Part shown: one piece after another, positions 26,033-34,239 of the stretch
How the letters are laid out: each line of letters opens with the position of its first letter
Position numbering within the stretch: the stretch's first letter is position 1
Assembly: GCA_029552125.1 (NCBI GenBank)
Contig: JAKPEE010000008.1
Location: forward strand, 1 to 35,050
DNA length: 35,050 bases
Source: Bacillota bacterium
Lineage (GTDB): Bacteria > Bacillota > Dethiobacteria > DTU022
Direction of reading: 5' to 3'
Made by a program: the position numbers and the translations under genes
Notes under the pieces: generated by a model
What the model was told of the DNA's origin: nothing
Database searches by the model: none
The model's input: the letters and a program-made list of their open reading frames with translations, nothing else

Positions 26033-26044
26033 ATCAGGATCTAG
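26029..26044. repeat. Short perfect palindrome at the crt stop codon
   Basis: CTAGATC-AG-GATCTAG (26029-26044) has 7-bp arms and spans the end of crt (stop TAG at 26030-26032). The gap to hbd (26033-26172) is otherwise without recognisable signals. No function is evident. Confidence 0.3.
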
Positions 26045-26172
26045 AATACAGGAGCTAAACGAGCCGTAACAGAAATAGCCAGGTCTTGCCGTACAGGGGA
26101 GCCCTTTAGAACCACAGGTCGTAAAAGCCGATCGGTACACTTTTTAAGGCAATGAAGGAGGGAGTTTGTTTA

Positions 26173-27024
26173 ATGGAGATTAAGACGATTGGCGTGGTTG
26201 GAGCGGGCACCATGGGCAACGGTATTGCCCAGGTTGCCGCGGAAGCCGGCTTTAACGTGATTATGCGTGATCTCGAAGAAAGGTTTGTCCAGCGCGGCCT
26301 GGATACGATTAAGAAGAACCTTGGGCGGGCAGTTGAGAAGGGGAAGAAGAGCCAGGCTGAGACCGATGCCGTCCTATCCCGCATCCGCGGTACCGTAGAG
26401 CTTTCCGACCTGAAGGAGGCAGACGTGGTTATTGAGGCCATAGTAGAAAATATGCCTTTGAAAAAGGAGCTCTACGCCCAGTTAGATTCTGTGTGCAAGT
26501 CCGAAGCAGTCCTGGCTTCAAACACCTCCGGCTTAAGCATTACCGAGATGGCTTCGGTAACGAAGCGCCCGGAAAAAGTGGTGGGGATGCACTTTTTTAA
26601 TCCCGTTCCGGTCATGAAGCTGGTGGAGGTAATTAAAGGAACCGCTACGGACAGCCAGACTTTTGAGCTGGCCATGGAGCTTGCCCGCAAGCTGGGTAAA
26701 GAGCCTATTTCCGTAAATGAAGCTCCGCTCTTTGTCGTGAACAGGATTCTGGTTCCGATGATCAATGAGGCGGCGTTTGTGCTTATGGAAGGCATTGCCA
26801 GCGCCGAAGATATCGACCGGGGTATGATGCTCGGGGCCAATCACCCCATTGGACCCCTGGCCCTGGCGGACCTGGTCGGCCTGGATGTGCTCCTGGCCGT
26901 AATGGATACCCTTTACCATGAAACCCAGGATTCCAAGTACCGCAGTTGCCCCTTGATCCGCAAACTGGTCCGTGCCGGCCACCTGGGGCGCAAAAGCGGG
27001 CGCGGCTTTTACAACTACCAGTAA
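26173..27024 (+). CDS. hbd: 3-hydroxybutyryl-CoA dehydrogenase
   Basis: This enzyme interconverts acetoacetyl-CoA and (S)-3-hydroxybutyryl-CoA with NAD(P)H. The 283 residues equal the usual Hbd length. The Rossmann motif GVVGAGTMGNG lies at residues 7-17. The catalytic dyad is His140 (GMHFFNPVPVMKLVE) and Glu152, and the C-terminal helical domain shows ANHPIGPLALADLVGLD and KSGRGFYNY. ATG 26173 is preferred because GAAGGAGGGAG lies between it and an earlier in-frame ATG at 26152. The trio thiolase-crt-hbd interconverts acetyl-CoA and crotonyl-CoA. The butyryl-CoA dehydrogenase/EtfAB that would complete butyrate metabolism is not in the window. Confidence 0.95.
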   Translation: MEIKTIGVVGAGTMGNGIAQVAAEAGFNVIMRDLEERFVQRGLDTIKKNLGRAVEKGKKSQAETDAVLSRIRGTVELSDLKEADVVIEAIVENMPLKKELYAQLDSVCKSEAVLASNTSGLSITEMASVTKRPEKVVGMHFFNPVPVMKLVEVIKGTATDSQTFELAMELARKLGKEPISVNEAPLFVVNRILVPMINEAAFVLMEGIASAEDIDRGMMLGANHPIGPLALADLVGLDVLLAVMDTLYHETQDSKYRSCPLIRKLVRAGHLGRKSGRGFYNYQ

Positions 27025-27063
27025 TTCTTACCTATCCCTCGTGTGTAACGGGGCCTGAACATG

Positions 27064-27090
27064 GGGCTGCCTGACAAAGGCGGCCCTTTT
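27064..27090 (+). terminator. Intrinsic terminator after hbd
   Basis: GGGCTGCC (27064-27071) pairs with GGCGGCCC (27079-27086), with one G-U pair and a 7-base loop, followed by TTTT (27087-27090). Confidence 0.8.
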
Positions 27091-27197
27091 GCTCCTTAAG
27101 AAAACAGCAGTTTGCAGTCAGGGATCGCTCGGAATATTTTGATCAGGGAACTGCTCCCCTCACCATTCTGCCTTTTGTCTCCGGGTTTTTACATACT

Positions 27198-27212
27198 TCT
27201 CTTTTAAAGAGA
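27198..27212. promoter_or_regulatory. Palindrome upstream of the yhaM-like gene
   Basis: TCTCTTT-T-AAAGAGA (27198-27212) is a perfect palindrome about 60 bases before the yhaM start, in the 244-base gap 27025-27268. A TTTACA box (27188-27193) lies just before it, but no good -10 follows at normal spacing. It may be an operator; function is unproven. Confidence 0.25.
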
Positions 27213-27268
27213 TCATGTTTATGTTAAAGTAATTACCATAGAGCTATTAGCCTGAACTGGAGGACAGT

Positions 27269-28246
27269 ATGAAAAAACAGTTAATAAAAAATTTGCGGGT
27301 GGGCGACGAAGTAGAGACGCAAGTCCTGGTCCTTGAGTGCAGCAAGGCCGCTTTTTCGGCACCTCACCGTGCCGGAGAATATTATTTAAAGCTTCTTTTC
27401 GGCGACGTGAGCGGCAGCATTAAGGGGATCATGTGGGACGCCGGACAACTTAAAGAGCCGATCCAAAAAGGGGATGTTGTGTTTATCCGGGGAGAAGTGA
27501 GCGATTATCACGGACCCCAGGTAGTGGTCGGCGATATGCGTAAACTTGATCCGGCCAAAGTGAACCGCTCTTTCTTTCAACCCGTATCCGAGCGGGATCC
27601 CAAGGAGATGCTTCAAGAATTAAAGCAGATTATCGGCTCGGATATAAAAGATCCGCACCTGAAACTCCTCCTCTTCTCTTTCTTTAATGACGCTGAATTT
27701 GTCCGCCGCTTTGCCCTGGCTCCCGCAGCACGGACGATTCACCATAACTATGTCAGCGGATTGCTGGAGCATACTCTTGAAGTAATAGCCATCTGCAAGG
27801 ATCTGGTTAAACTTTATCCCGCGCAACTTCAACTGGATCTTCTGATTACCGGCGCCATCCTCCATGATATAGGGAAAATTGAGGAATATGATCCGGCCAG
27901 TTTCAGCTTTGAGTTTTCGGACCGGGGGAAGCTGATCGGCCATATCAGCATCGGCAAAGAGATGCTCGATCAAAAAATTGCTCAGATTCCCGATTTTCCG
28001 GCCAGGCTCAAACTGGAGCTGGAACATATGATTTTAACCCACCACGGCGCGCGCGAATGGGGCTCGCCGGAAGTGCCCAAAACAATTCATGCTTTTACCT
28101 TATTTCATGCCGACCTGGTCAGCGCCAGGCTTAACCAGTTTATTAAGGTGATGGAGAAGCATCCTCCCGGGGCGGGAGACTGGACTGAGTGGGATCGTTT
28201 CCTTGACCGCAGCATTTATTTAAAAAGTGCCACCGATCCCGATTAG
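27269..28246 (+). CDS. yhaM: 3'-5' exoribonuclease YhaM-like (OB-fold plus HD domain)
   Basis: YhaM removes nucleotides from 3' ends of RNA, and in vitro DNA, using an HD-type metal site, and is thought to work with other exonucleases in mRNA turnover. The 325 residues begin with an OB-fold (about 10-100, VGDEVETQVLVLECS and YYLKLLFGDVSGSIKGIMWD). An HD domain follows (about 155-290) with HHNYVSGLLEHTLEVI, the HD pair in ILHDIGKIEEY, ILTHHG and LFHADLVSA, all metal ligands of the family. GGAGGA precedes the ATG. It is followed within 14 bases by the TPR-HTH gene, suggesting co-transcription. Confidence 0.92.
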   Translation: MKKQLIKNLRVGDEVETQVLVLECSKAAFSAPHRAGEYYLKLLFGDVSGSIKGIMWDAGQLKEPIQKGDVVFIRGEVSDYHGPQVVVGDMRKLDPAKVNRSFFQPVSERDPKEMLQELKQIIGSDIKDPHLKLLLFSFFNDAEFVRRFALAPAARTIHHNYVSGLLEHTLEVIAICKDLVKLYPAQLQLDLLITGAILHDIGKIEEYDPASFSFEFSDRGKLIGHISIGKEMLDQKIAQIPDFPARLKLELEHMILTHHGAREWGSPEVPKTIHAFTLFHADLVSARLNQFIKVMEKHPPGAGDWTEWDRFLDRSIYLKSATDPD

Positions 28247-28260
28247 CCGTTTCAACAGGA

Positions 28261-29502
28261 ATGATTTTTGCACTACTCAGGCAGGATAATATCTGTTGCT
28301 TGCAGAAATTAATACCACATAATAAATTGGTGGTGAACCTGTTGGGACGTGCGGATCGGCCTAAAGGAATTTTAAAAACTGCAGGGTCTTCCGGCAAAAT
28401 TATTCCTTTTGTCCAGGATCCAAACTATTATTTTCAAAAGGGGAGCTATTACCATAAGAAAAATAAGCTGCCCAAGGCGTTGCTGTTTCTAAAAAAAGCC
28501 ATTGAACTGGAACCTGACAACGCCCAGCATCACTACAACCTGGCCTGCCTGCTCAGTCAAACCAGCCAGTTGCAAGAAGCCAACCGCATCTTTAAGCATA
28601 TTGTCAGCAACCTGGCGCCGGAGATGACTGAATGCTACTTTTTAATGGCCATTAATTACGGGTTAATGGATGACCTGGCCAAAACGAGGCAATACCTGCA
28701 CAAATACCTGCAGCATACCGATATAAGCGAAATAACGGAAGAGGCCAGGGAGCTGCTTTTGGCCATGGAAGAGGACAGCATTGAGGACGAGTTCACCGCT
28801 CAGGACAAAGAAGCGCTGGAAAAAGCCATGGCCAGCCTTAGCGATGGCCAGCTTCAGGAACGTTTTATAGACAGCTCATTTCAACGGGTCCTGCAGTGGG
28901 GGCTGTACGAGGGCAGTGATGTATTAAAAGAAAGAATACTTAAATTGTACGGGACAGTCCGGGATCAAAAAGCAATTTCAGCTCTCAAAGAATTTGTGGT
29001 CAGCCCCTGGGTAAAAGAGAGGCTGCGGCAGGTGGCCTTGCTTGAACTAAAAAAGATTGATCCTGCAGGCAGTTGCAGGATTTATACCGGCGGGTGCATT
29101 AAAGAAATTAATCTTGCCCATGCTACCCTGCCGGCACCGGTCTGGTGCCAGAAATGGCAGGAAGTGCTTGATTGCGCCTGTGAGAATATGCGTAAAAGCC
29201 CCTGTTATGGCGAAGAGTTTTTCGAGGATATCCGGGCTATCTGGTTGGATTATATCAACCATGTCTACCCGCAGATGCCGCGGATCGGCAAAATTCAGGC
29301 CTGGGCCGCGGGGCTGGAATATTGCCTGGCTCGTTTTCATTTTTTAGGCCTCACTCAAAAAGAGCTGGCTCAAAGTTACAGAGTTTCCCCGGCCAGCGTC
29401 AGCCGGACGTATAAATTGATTAACCGGATGCTGCATATTGACCAAAAAGCCTACCGGAATATGCTGTCCTTTCTGGTGCAACATGATCTGGACCGGAATT
29501 AA
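28261..29502 (+). CDS. TPR-repeat protein with a C-terminal helix-turn-helix
   Basis: Function is not known. Residues 55-88 (NYYFQKGSYYHKKNKLPKAL and onward) form a good tetratricopeptide unit, with two more degenerate units to about 155. A helical region around 185-265 (DQKAISALKEFVVSPWVKER) recalls a HEAT-like repeat, and a Cys/Trp-rich section follows (295-330). Residues about 362-388 (LGLTQKELAQSYRVSPASVS) look like a sigma-region-4 or MarR-type helix-turn-helix. No signal peptide or membrane segment is seen, so it is probably a cytosolic regulator or scaffold. The start is uncertain: ATG 28261 has a poor ribosome binding site, and GTG 28330, GTG 28333 or TTG 28342 would drop the unconserved first 23-27 residues. 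It follows yhaM closely and precedes a terminator. Confidence 0.7.
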   Translation: MIFALLRQDNICCLQKLIPHNKLVVNLLGRADRPKGILKTAGSSGKIIPFVQDPNYYFQKGSYYHKKNKLPKALLFLKKAIELEPDNAQHHYNLACLLSQTSQLQEANRIFKHIVSNLAPEMTECYFLMAINYGLMDDLAKTRQYLHKYLQHTDISEITEEARELLLAMEEDSIEDEFTAQDKEALEKAMASLSDGQLQERFIDSSFQRVLQWGLYEGSDVLKERILKLYGTVRDQKAISALKEFVVSPWVKERLRQVALLELKKIDPAGSCRIYTGGCIKEINLAHATLPAPVWCQKWQEVLDCACENMRKSPCYGEEFFEDIRAIWLDYINHVYPQMPRIGKIQAWAAGLEYCLARFHFLGLTQKELAQSYRVSPASVSRTYKLINRMLHIDQKAYRNMLSFLVQHDLDRN

Positions 29503-29522
29503 GTCCCCCGGTTGATGGCCAT

Positions 29523-29553
29523 AACCCCTTCTTGTCCAAGAAGGGGTTTATTT
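29523..29553 (+). terminator. Intrinsic terminator after the TPR-HTH gene
   Basis: AACCCCTTCTTG (29523-29534) pairs perfectly with CAAGAAGGGGTT (29537-29548), followed by TATTT. It ends about 20 bases before the yjbQ start. Confidence 0.9.
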
Positions 29554-29574
29554 ATACCCAGAGGCGGTGATCCT

Positions 29575-29964
29575 ATGCTATATGAGTTTACAGTTCAGAG
29601 TAGCCGTAGAGAAGAATTTATTTTGATTACTGGCGAGATTAATCGTATTCTGGCAGAAGCGGGGATGAAAAACGGCAGTTGCACTGTCTTCATACCCCAC
29701 ACTACTGCAGCCGTGACAGTAAACGAATGTGCCGACGCGGATGTAGCGGCAGACTTGCTTGCTTTTTTAGCCCGGCTGGTTCCCGCCAGCGGCGCCTACC
29801 GCCATCGCGAGGGCAACAGCGATGCCCATATTAAGGCTGCTCTGTTGGGCACGTCTTTGCATCTAATTGTCCGGGAGGGTAAACTTGATCTGGGAACGTG
29901 GCAGGGGGTTTTTCTGGCGGAGTTTGACGGTCCCCGCCGCCGCAAGGTTAAGGTATGGGCTTAG
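29575..29964 (+). CDS. YjbQ/UPF0047 family protein
   Basis: The 129-residue protein belongs to the small UPF0047 (YjbQ) family. CTVFIPHTTAAVTVNECAD, HREGNSDAHIKAALLGTSL and LGTWQGVFLAEFDGPRRRKV are its signatures. Conserved His, Asn, Asp and Glu residues form the family's putative metal/active site. Some members show weak thiamin phosphate synthase activity, but the true role is unsettled. The ATG at 29575 follows GAGGCGGTGA. The open frame from 29512 passes through the terminator and is rejected. It lies 73 bases before pyrC and may share its transcript. Confidence 0.88.
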   Translation: MLYEFTVQSSRREEFILITGEINRILAEAGMKNGSCTVFIPHTTAAVTVNECADADVAADLLAFLARLVPASGAYRHREGNSDAHIKAALLGTSLHLIVREGKLDLGTWQGVFLAEFDGPRRRKVKVWA

Positions 29965-30037
29965 CCATACTTCCCGGCCATGCAGCCAGTCCTGGAGCAA
30001 ATTAAATTCTATACTTAAAGGACGGCAGAAAAGTAAT

Positions 30038-31342
30038 ATGCGTATCTGTTTTACCGGAGCACGAATTATAGACCCTTCACGGCAACTTGACCGGCAACTC
30101 GATTTATTGCTGGCGGAGGGGAAAGTGGCCGCCCTGGGCGAAAATTTGCCTAAAGACGGAGCACGGGTCATAGACCTGAGCGGTAAAATAATTGTCCCCG
30201 GTTTTGTAGACCTTCATGTGCACTTGCGGGAACCCGGATATGAAAGTAAAGAAACAATATGCAGCGGTTTATCTGCCGCGGCGGCCGGAGGGATTACTTC
30301 TCTGGCCTGCATGCCCAACACCGCTCCCGCTGTGGACCGGGCGGAGGTGGTGGAGCAAATTATAGCCAGGGCGGAGCAGGCGGGCCTGGGCCGTGTCTAT
30401 CCAGTAGGCGCATTAACCCGGAAGCGGGAAGGCCGGCAAGCCGCCGACTTCGCCTCTTTGTATGGGGCCGGGGTGCGCGCTTTTAGTGATGACGGTTCCC
30501 CGGTAGAAGACAGCAGGGTCTTGTTTAGTATTTTTAAAGAGTTGTCCCGCTTTGATGATGTGGTTGTTTTGGCGCACAGCGAAGATTTATCCCTGTCGCG
30601 GGGAGGCGTGATGCATGAAGGCCGCTGGAGCAAGCTTTTAAAACAGCCCGGTATTCCGGCCGTGGCCGAATCCATCGCCGTAGCCCGGGATATTTTACTG
30701 GCGGAGGCTGCCGGGATCAGGCTGCACCTCTGCCATATCAGCACCGCCGCCGCCGTGGAATGGGTAGCCTGGGCCAAGGCTAAAGGCCTGCCTGTTACTG
30801 CGGAGGTGACACCGCATCATCTCTTGCTTACGGACGCTGCTGTGGAGCGCTGCGGCGCCCTGGCCAAGGTTAACCCTCCCCTGCGCACAGAAGAAGACTG
30901 CACTGCCCTTAGAAAAGCCCTTAACTCTGGGATTATTGATATAATCGCCACTGACCACGCCCCCCACCGGTCTGAAGAAAAAGAGCTTTCCCTTTTAGAG
31001 GCCCCGTTTGGCATCACCGGGCTGGAAACAGCGGTGCCGCTGCTCTTGTCTGAGCTGGTGAACAAGAATTTATTAACGCTGCCCGGGCTGGTCGAGGCTT
31101 TTTCCTGCCGCCCGGCGCGCCTGCTGAACCTGCCGGCAGGCACCATCAAGCCGGGGGCCCCCGCCGACCTGACCGTCTTAGACTTAAATGCCCCCTTCGT
31201 GGTGGAGCCGCAGCGTTTTTATTCCCAGGCCAGGCATAGCCCCTTTACCGGCTGGCAGCTAACCGGGCTTCCCGTCATGACTGTGGTAGGCGGCAAGATA
31301 ATCATGAAAGAAGGAGTCGTCTCCCGTGCATCCAAATTCTGA
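30038..31342 (+). CDS. pyrC: Dihydroorotase PyrC
   Basis: PyrC cyclises carbamoyl-aspartate to dihydroorotate in pyrimidine synthesis. The 434 residues show the metal-binding DLHVHLREPG, MPNTAPAVD, GVRAFSDDGSPVED, LCHISTAAAVEW, VTPHHLLLTD and IATDHAPHRSEEK, the class I amidohydrolase pattern. A frame open from 29867 runs through yjbQ. ATG 30038 matches the family N-terminus (RICFTGARIIDP), although its ribosome binding site is weak (AAAGGAC about 15 bases away). The 3' end overlaps pyrK by 17 bases, so pyrC-pyrK-pyrD are coupled. PyrB, pyrR and a PyrR-type attenuator are not seen. Confidence 0.95.
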   Translation: MRICFTGARIIDPSRQLDRQLDLLLAEGKVAALGENLPKDGARVIDLSGKIIVPGFVDLHVHLREPGYESKETICSGLSAAAAGGITSLACMPNTAPAVDRAEVVEQIIARAEQAGLGRVYPVGALTRKREGRQAADFASLYGAGVRAFSDDGSPVEDSRVLFSIFKELSRFDDVVVLAHSEDLSLSRGGVMHEGRWSKLLKQPGIPAVAESIAVARDILLAEAAGIRLHLCHISTAAAVEWVAWAKAKGLPVTAEVTPHHLLLTDAAVERCGALAKVNPPLRTEEDCTALRKALNSGIIDIIATDHAPHRSEEKELSLLEAPFGITGLETAVPLLLSELVNKNLLTLPGLVEAFSCRPARLLNLPAGTIKPGAPADLTVLDLNAPFVVEPQRFYSQARHSPFTGWQLTGLPVMTVVGGKIIMKEGVVSRASKF

Positions 31343-32132
31343 CTTCATGCACCGCTGTGAGCTAGTAGATCTTACACGGGTGGCGCAGGGGTGCTTTCGC
31401 TTAAAACTTTATGCCCCCGCTTTAACCGGGGCTGAGCCGGGCCAGTTTGTTCACCTGCGTGCCGGGAGTTCTACCGATCCGCTGCTGCGCCGCCCTTTTA
31501 GCATTCATTATGTTGATCAAAAGGCCGGGGAAATATGGCTGTTAATCCGCGTCGTAGGGCCGGCAACCTCCGCTTTGTCCCGGCTGAGGCCCGGTGCTGA
31601 ACTGGATCTGCTCGGGCCCCTGGGCAACACTTTCCCCGCCCGGGAGGAGGCGGCTGCTGCTATGCTGGTAGCCGGCGGTATCGGCCTGGCTCCCCTCTAT
31701 TTCCTGGCCCGGAGACGCCTGGAAGCAGGCCTTGCCTTTGATTTGCTCCTGGGGGGAGCGGAAGGTTCTTCACTGCCCGGCGATGCGTTCTTTGACTGTG
31801 CCGGCCTAAAACCCATGCTGGCTACCGAGGACGGCAGCCGCGGGTTTAAGGGGACCGTTGTCGATTTATTAAAGCAACGCCTGGAGTCAGGGGAAAAACC
31901 TTCGCGCATCCATGCCTGCGGGCCTGTGCCCATGCTGGCCAGGGTAGTGGACCTGGGGAAAATTTATGCTGTTCCTGTCCATATTTCCCTGGAGTCGTTA
32001 ATGGCCTGTGCTGTCGGCGCCTGCCTGGGCTGCGTTTTTCCTTTTAAAATTAACGGCATGCTGGAGTACCGGCGCGTTTGCCGCGACGGCCCTGTCTTTA
32101 ACGGAGAGGAGGCACATTTTAATTTTGTCTGA
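31326..32132 (+). CDS. pyrK: Dihydroorotate dehydrogenase electron transfer subunit PyrK
   Basis: PyrK carries FAD and a [2Fe-2S] cluster and links PyrD to NAD. The 268 residues comprise an FAD-binding domain (RRPFSIHYV), an NAD-binding domain (LVAGGIGLAPLYFLA, IHACGPVPML) and the cluster motif Cys228-x4-Cys233-x2-Cys236-x15-Cys252 near the C-terminus. The start is a GTG inside pyrC with AAGGAG at 9 bases. ATG 31347 is an alternative that still leaves the FAD domain whole. The 3' end overlaps pyrD. The PyrK/PyrD pair defines the NAD-dependent class 1B enzyme common in Gram-positive anaerobes. Confidence 0.94.
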   Translation: MHPNSDFMHRCELVDLTRVAQGCFRLKLYAPALTGAEPGQFVHLRAGSSTDPLLRRPFSIHYVDQKAGEIWLLIRVVGPATSALSRLRPGAELDLLGPLGNTFPAREEAAAAMLVAGGIGLAPLYFLARRRLEAGLAFDLLLGGAEGSSLPGDAFFDCAGLKPMLATEDGSRGFKGTVVDLLKQRLESGEKPSRIHACGPVPMLARVVDLGKIYAVPVHISLESLMACAVGACLGCVFPFKINGMLEYRRVCRDGPVFNGEEAHFNFV

Positions 32133-33048
32133 TTCCTGTCTTTCGGCCACAATTGCCGGCATAACCATGGCCAATCCTCTCGTGGCTGCTTCCGGCTGTT
32201 ATGGTTATGGTTTTGATTACCGCCACTGCATTGATCCCGCCTGCTGGGGCGCCATTGTGGTAAAGGGCACTACCCTGCACCCCCGATTGGGTAATCCTCC
32301 GCCACGCCTTGTTGAAACGCCTTCCGGCCTGTTAAATGCCATCGGCCTGCAAAATCCGGGTATTGCCTATTTTCTAAAATATATCCGGGTTCGCCTTCCT
32401 GAGCTGGGCTGCCCCGTACTGGTTAATATTGCCGGTGAAACCCTGGACGAGTACCGCCGGCTGGCCGCCCTTTTAAACGGAGTAGACGAAGTAGCAGGCC
32501 TGGAAGTTAATATATCCTGCCCCAATGTTAAAAAGGGAGGCATTAGTTTCGGTTGTGATCCGGCGCTGGTCTATGAGCTGGTCTGCCGGGTCAGGGAAGC
32601 CTACCGCGGGCCACTCATTGTGAAGCTGTCCCTGGAAGCGGGGAATATCGTTTCCGTGGCTGAAGCAGCCACACGGGCTGGCGCCGACGCCCTTTCCTTG
32701 ATCAATACCATTAAAGGAATGGTTATCGATGTGCAAAAACGCAGGCCCGTGCTGGGCAATAGTACCGGAGGCCTCTCCGGGCCGGCCCTGCGGCCTCTGG
32801 CGGTGCGGGCCGTCTGGGAAGTATCGCAGGCCGTGTCCGTTCCTGTCATCGGCATGGGCGGAATCATGCAGGCAGAAGATGCCCTCCAATTTATTCTGGC
32901 CGGCTCTGCGGCGGTGGCTATCGGTACGGCCAACTTTGTCAACCCGGCGGTTCCCAAAGAAATATGTGACGGACTGAAGCGCTATCTTGCCGATAACGGT
33001 TTCACCCACTACCGCGAGCTCATCGGTTTAGCCCGTCCTGGAAGCTAG
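32125..33048 (+). CDS. pyrD: Dihydroorotate dehydrogenase catalytic subunit PyrD (class 1B)
   Basis: PyrD oxidises dihydroorotate to orotate with FMN and passes electrons to PyrK. From TTG 32125 the protein has 307 residues, the standard length. It shows PLVAASGCYGYG, VVKGTTLHPRLGNPPPRLVE with Lys47, NAIGLQNPG, the catalytic Cys132 in NISCPNV (class 1 enzymes use Cys), SLINTIKGMVID, GGLSGPALRPLA and IGMGGI. GGAGAGGAGG (32103-32112) precedes the TTG by 12 bases; an ATT one codon earlier is possible but rare. The open frame from 32008 runs inside pyrK and is rejected. Overlap with pyrK implies coupling. Confidence 0.94.
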   Translation: MSDSCLSATIAGITMANPLVAASGCYGYGFDYRHCIDPACWGAIVVKGTTLHPRLGNPPPRLVETPSGLLNAIGLQNPGIAYFLKYIRVRLPELGCPVLVNIAGETLDEYRRLAALLNGVDEVAGLEVNISCPNVKKGGISFGCDPALVYELVCRVREAYRGPLIVKLSLEAGNIVSVAEAATRAGADALSLINTIKGMVIDVQKRRPVLGNSTGGLSGPALRPLAVRAVWEVSQAVSVPVIGMGGIMQAEDALQFILAGSAAVAIGTANFVNPAVPKEICDGLKRYLADNGFTHYRELIGLARPGS

Positions 33049-33146
33049 AAGTAAGAATTTGGATGTTGGAAAAGATAAGCGGCCATAGTATAAAATTTTC
33101 TGCCATAAATATTCTGAATTCCGGTTTATGATTTCCATCTGGCGGA
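33045..33146. repeat. Degenerate copy of the MITE-like element (tentative)
   Basis: The 140-base pyrD-nfo gap contains AGAAGTAAGAATTTGGATG near 33048 and ATTCTGAATTCCGG near 33111. These resemble the left and right arms of the better copies at 6518 and 34056 in inverted orientation, but the outer GGGAATCC ends are not intact. The identification rests on short, simple words and is uncertain. Confidence 0.3.
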
Positions 33147-33188
33147 ATAAGCGTGCTCTTTAAAAACTAGCGAATGGGAGGTTAACGC

Positions 33189-34025
33189 ATGCGCTTAGGC
33201 ATCCATATGCCCCTTAAAGGGGGGTTTGAAAATAATATTTCCCGGGTAAAAGCCATCGGCTGCGAAACGGTGCAGCTTTTTCCGGGAAACCCCACCGGCT
33301 GGCGTCTCGGCGCCCCAGATCCGGATCTGCTGGAAAAAAGGGCCTCTTTCCTGGAAGAGCAGCAGATTTATCCCCTGATCGTCCATAGTGCCTATTTAAT
33401 CAACCTGGCCTCACCGTCGCCGGATTTTCTGGAAAAATCAAAACTGCTGTTGCAGGGCACCATGGAGCGGGCCGCCATGTACCGCTCCCCCTATGTCGTG
33501 TTGCATACCGGAAATCACGGCGGGCAGGGGGTGGACCGGGGAATTGCCCAGATTATCGAAGCCATAGAAGCCGCATTGCCGCAATGGCCGCCTTCGGTGA
33601 AACTGTTGCTGGAAAACACCGCGGGCAGCGGCACCGCTCTTGGCTCCCACTTAGAAGAGCTGGCGGCCATCCTGAAATCTTTTCCACCGGGCACTCTGGG
33701 CGTCTGCTTTGATACGGCCCACGCCTGGGCGGCAGGCTATGATTGCGGCAGCAGGGAGGGCATTGCAGCGCTGCTGGATCAGTTTGAAAGCAAGATCGGC
33801 CTGGAGCATTTGCTGGCCATCCATATTAATGATTCGAAGGCGGCGCTCGGTTCACGGGTGGATCGCCATGAACATATTGGCCGCGGTGCGATAGGCCTGG
33901 AAGGGTTTAAAGCTCTGCTCCACCATCATTGGCCGGCTGGCTTTCCGTTTATCCTGGAAACCCCCGAAATTGGCACTGATTGGGACAGGGTTAACCTTGA
34001 AACAGTGCGGGCCTTGCTGGAGTAG
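33189..34025 (+). CDS. nfo: Endonuclease IV (AP endonuclease)
   Basis: Endonuclease IV cleaves DNA 5' of abasic sites in base excision repair with a trinuclear zinc site. The 278-residue TIM barrel shows GIHMPLKGGFEN, VQLFPGNP, VHSAYLINLAS, VLHTGNH, LLENTAGSG, CFDTAHAWAAGYD, IHINDSKAALGSRVDRHEHIG in segments, and ILETPE. The His, Glu and Asp ligands sit in the family order. GGGAGG precedes the ATG. It is placed between pyr genes and radA without tight coupling, and repeat elements lie on both sides. Confidence 0.95.
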   Translation: MRLGIHMPLKGGFENNISRVKAIGCETVQLFPGNPTGWRLGAPDPDLLEKRASFLEEQQIYPLIVHSAYLINLASPSPDFLEKSKLLLQGTMERAAMYRSPYVVLHTGNHGGQGVDRGIAQIIEAIEAALPQWPPSVKLLLENTAGSGTALGSHLEELAAILKSFPPGTLGVCFDTAHAWAAGYDCGSREGIAALLDQFESKIGLEHLLAIHINDSKAALGSRVDRHEHIGRGAIGLEGFKALLHHHWPAGFPFILETPEIGTDWDRVNLETVRALLE

Positions 34026-34055
34026 GCCGGTTTTCCTACAGGTTTGTCCAGCGAA

Positions 34056-34223
34056 GGGAATCCAGAATTCGGAATACAGAAGCCAGAATGAAACACGGCC
34101 ATCAAACGATTGTTTTTTAAGCAAATTGATTATTAGATGATACATTGTTTGTTAATTCTACCCCCGACCAATAACGCTGTACGTTTTTAATCTTTTATTC
34201 TGAATTCTGACTTCTGGATTCCC
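34056..34223. repeat. MITE-like inverted-repeat element, copy 2
   Basis: The 214-base gap between nfo and radA is mostly a 168-base element with perfect 12-bp terminal inverted repeats, GGGAATCCAGAA (34056-34067) and TTCTGGATTCCC (34212-34223), extended by imperfect CAGAATTC-like motifs. It shares architecture and internal words (AAACGATT, ATCTTTTATTC) with the element at 6518-6706. It has no ORF and ends directly before the radA ribosome binding site GGGAGGAAG. Size, terminal repeats and multiple copies suggest a non-autonomous mobile element. Confidence 0.65.
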
Positions 34224-34239
34224 GTGGGAGGAAGATAGT

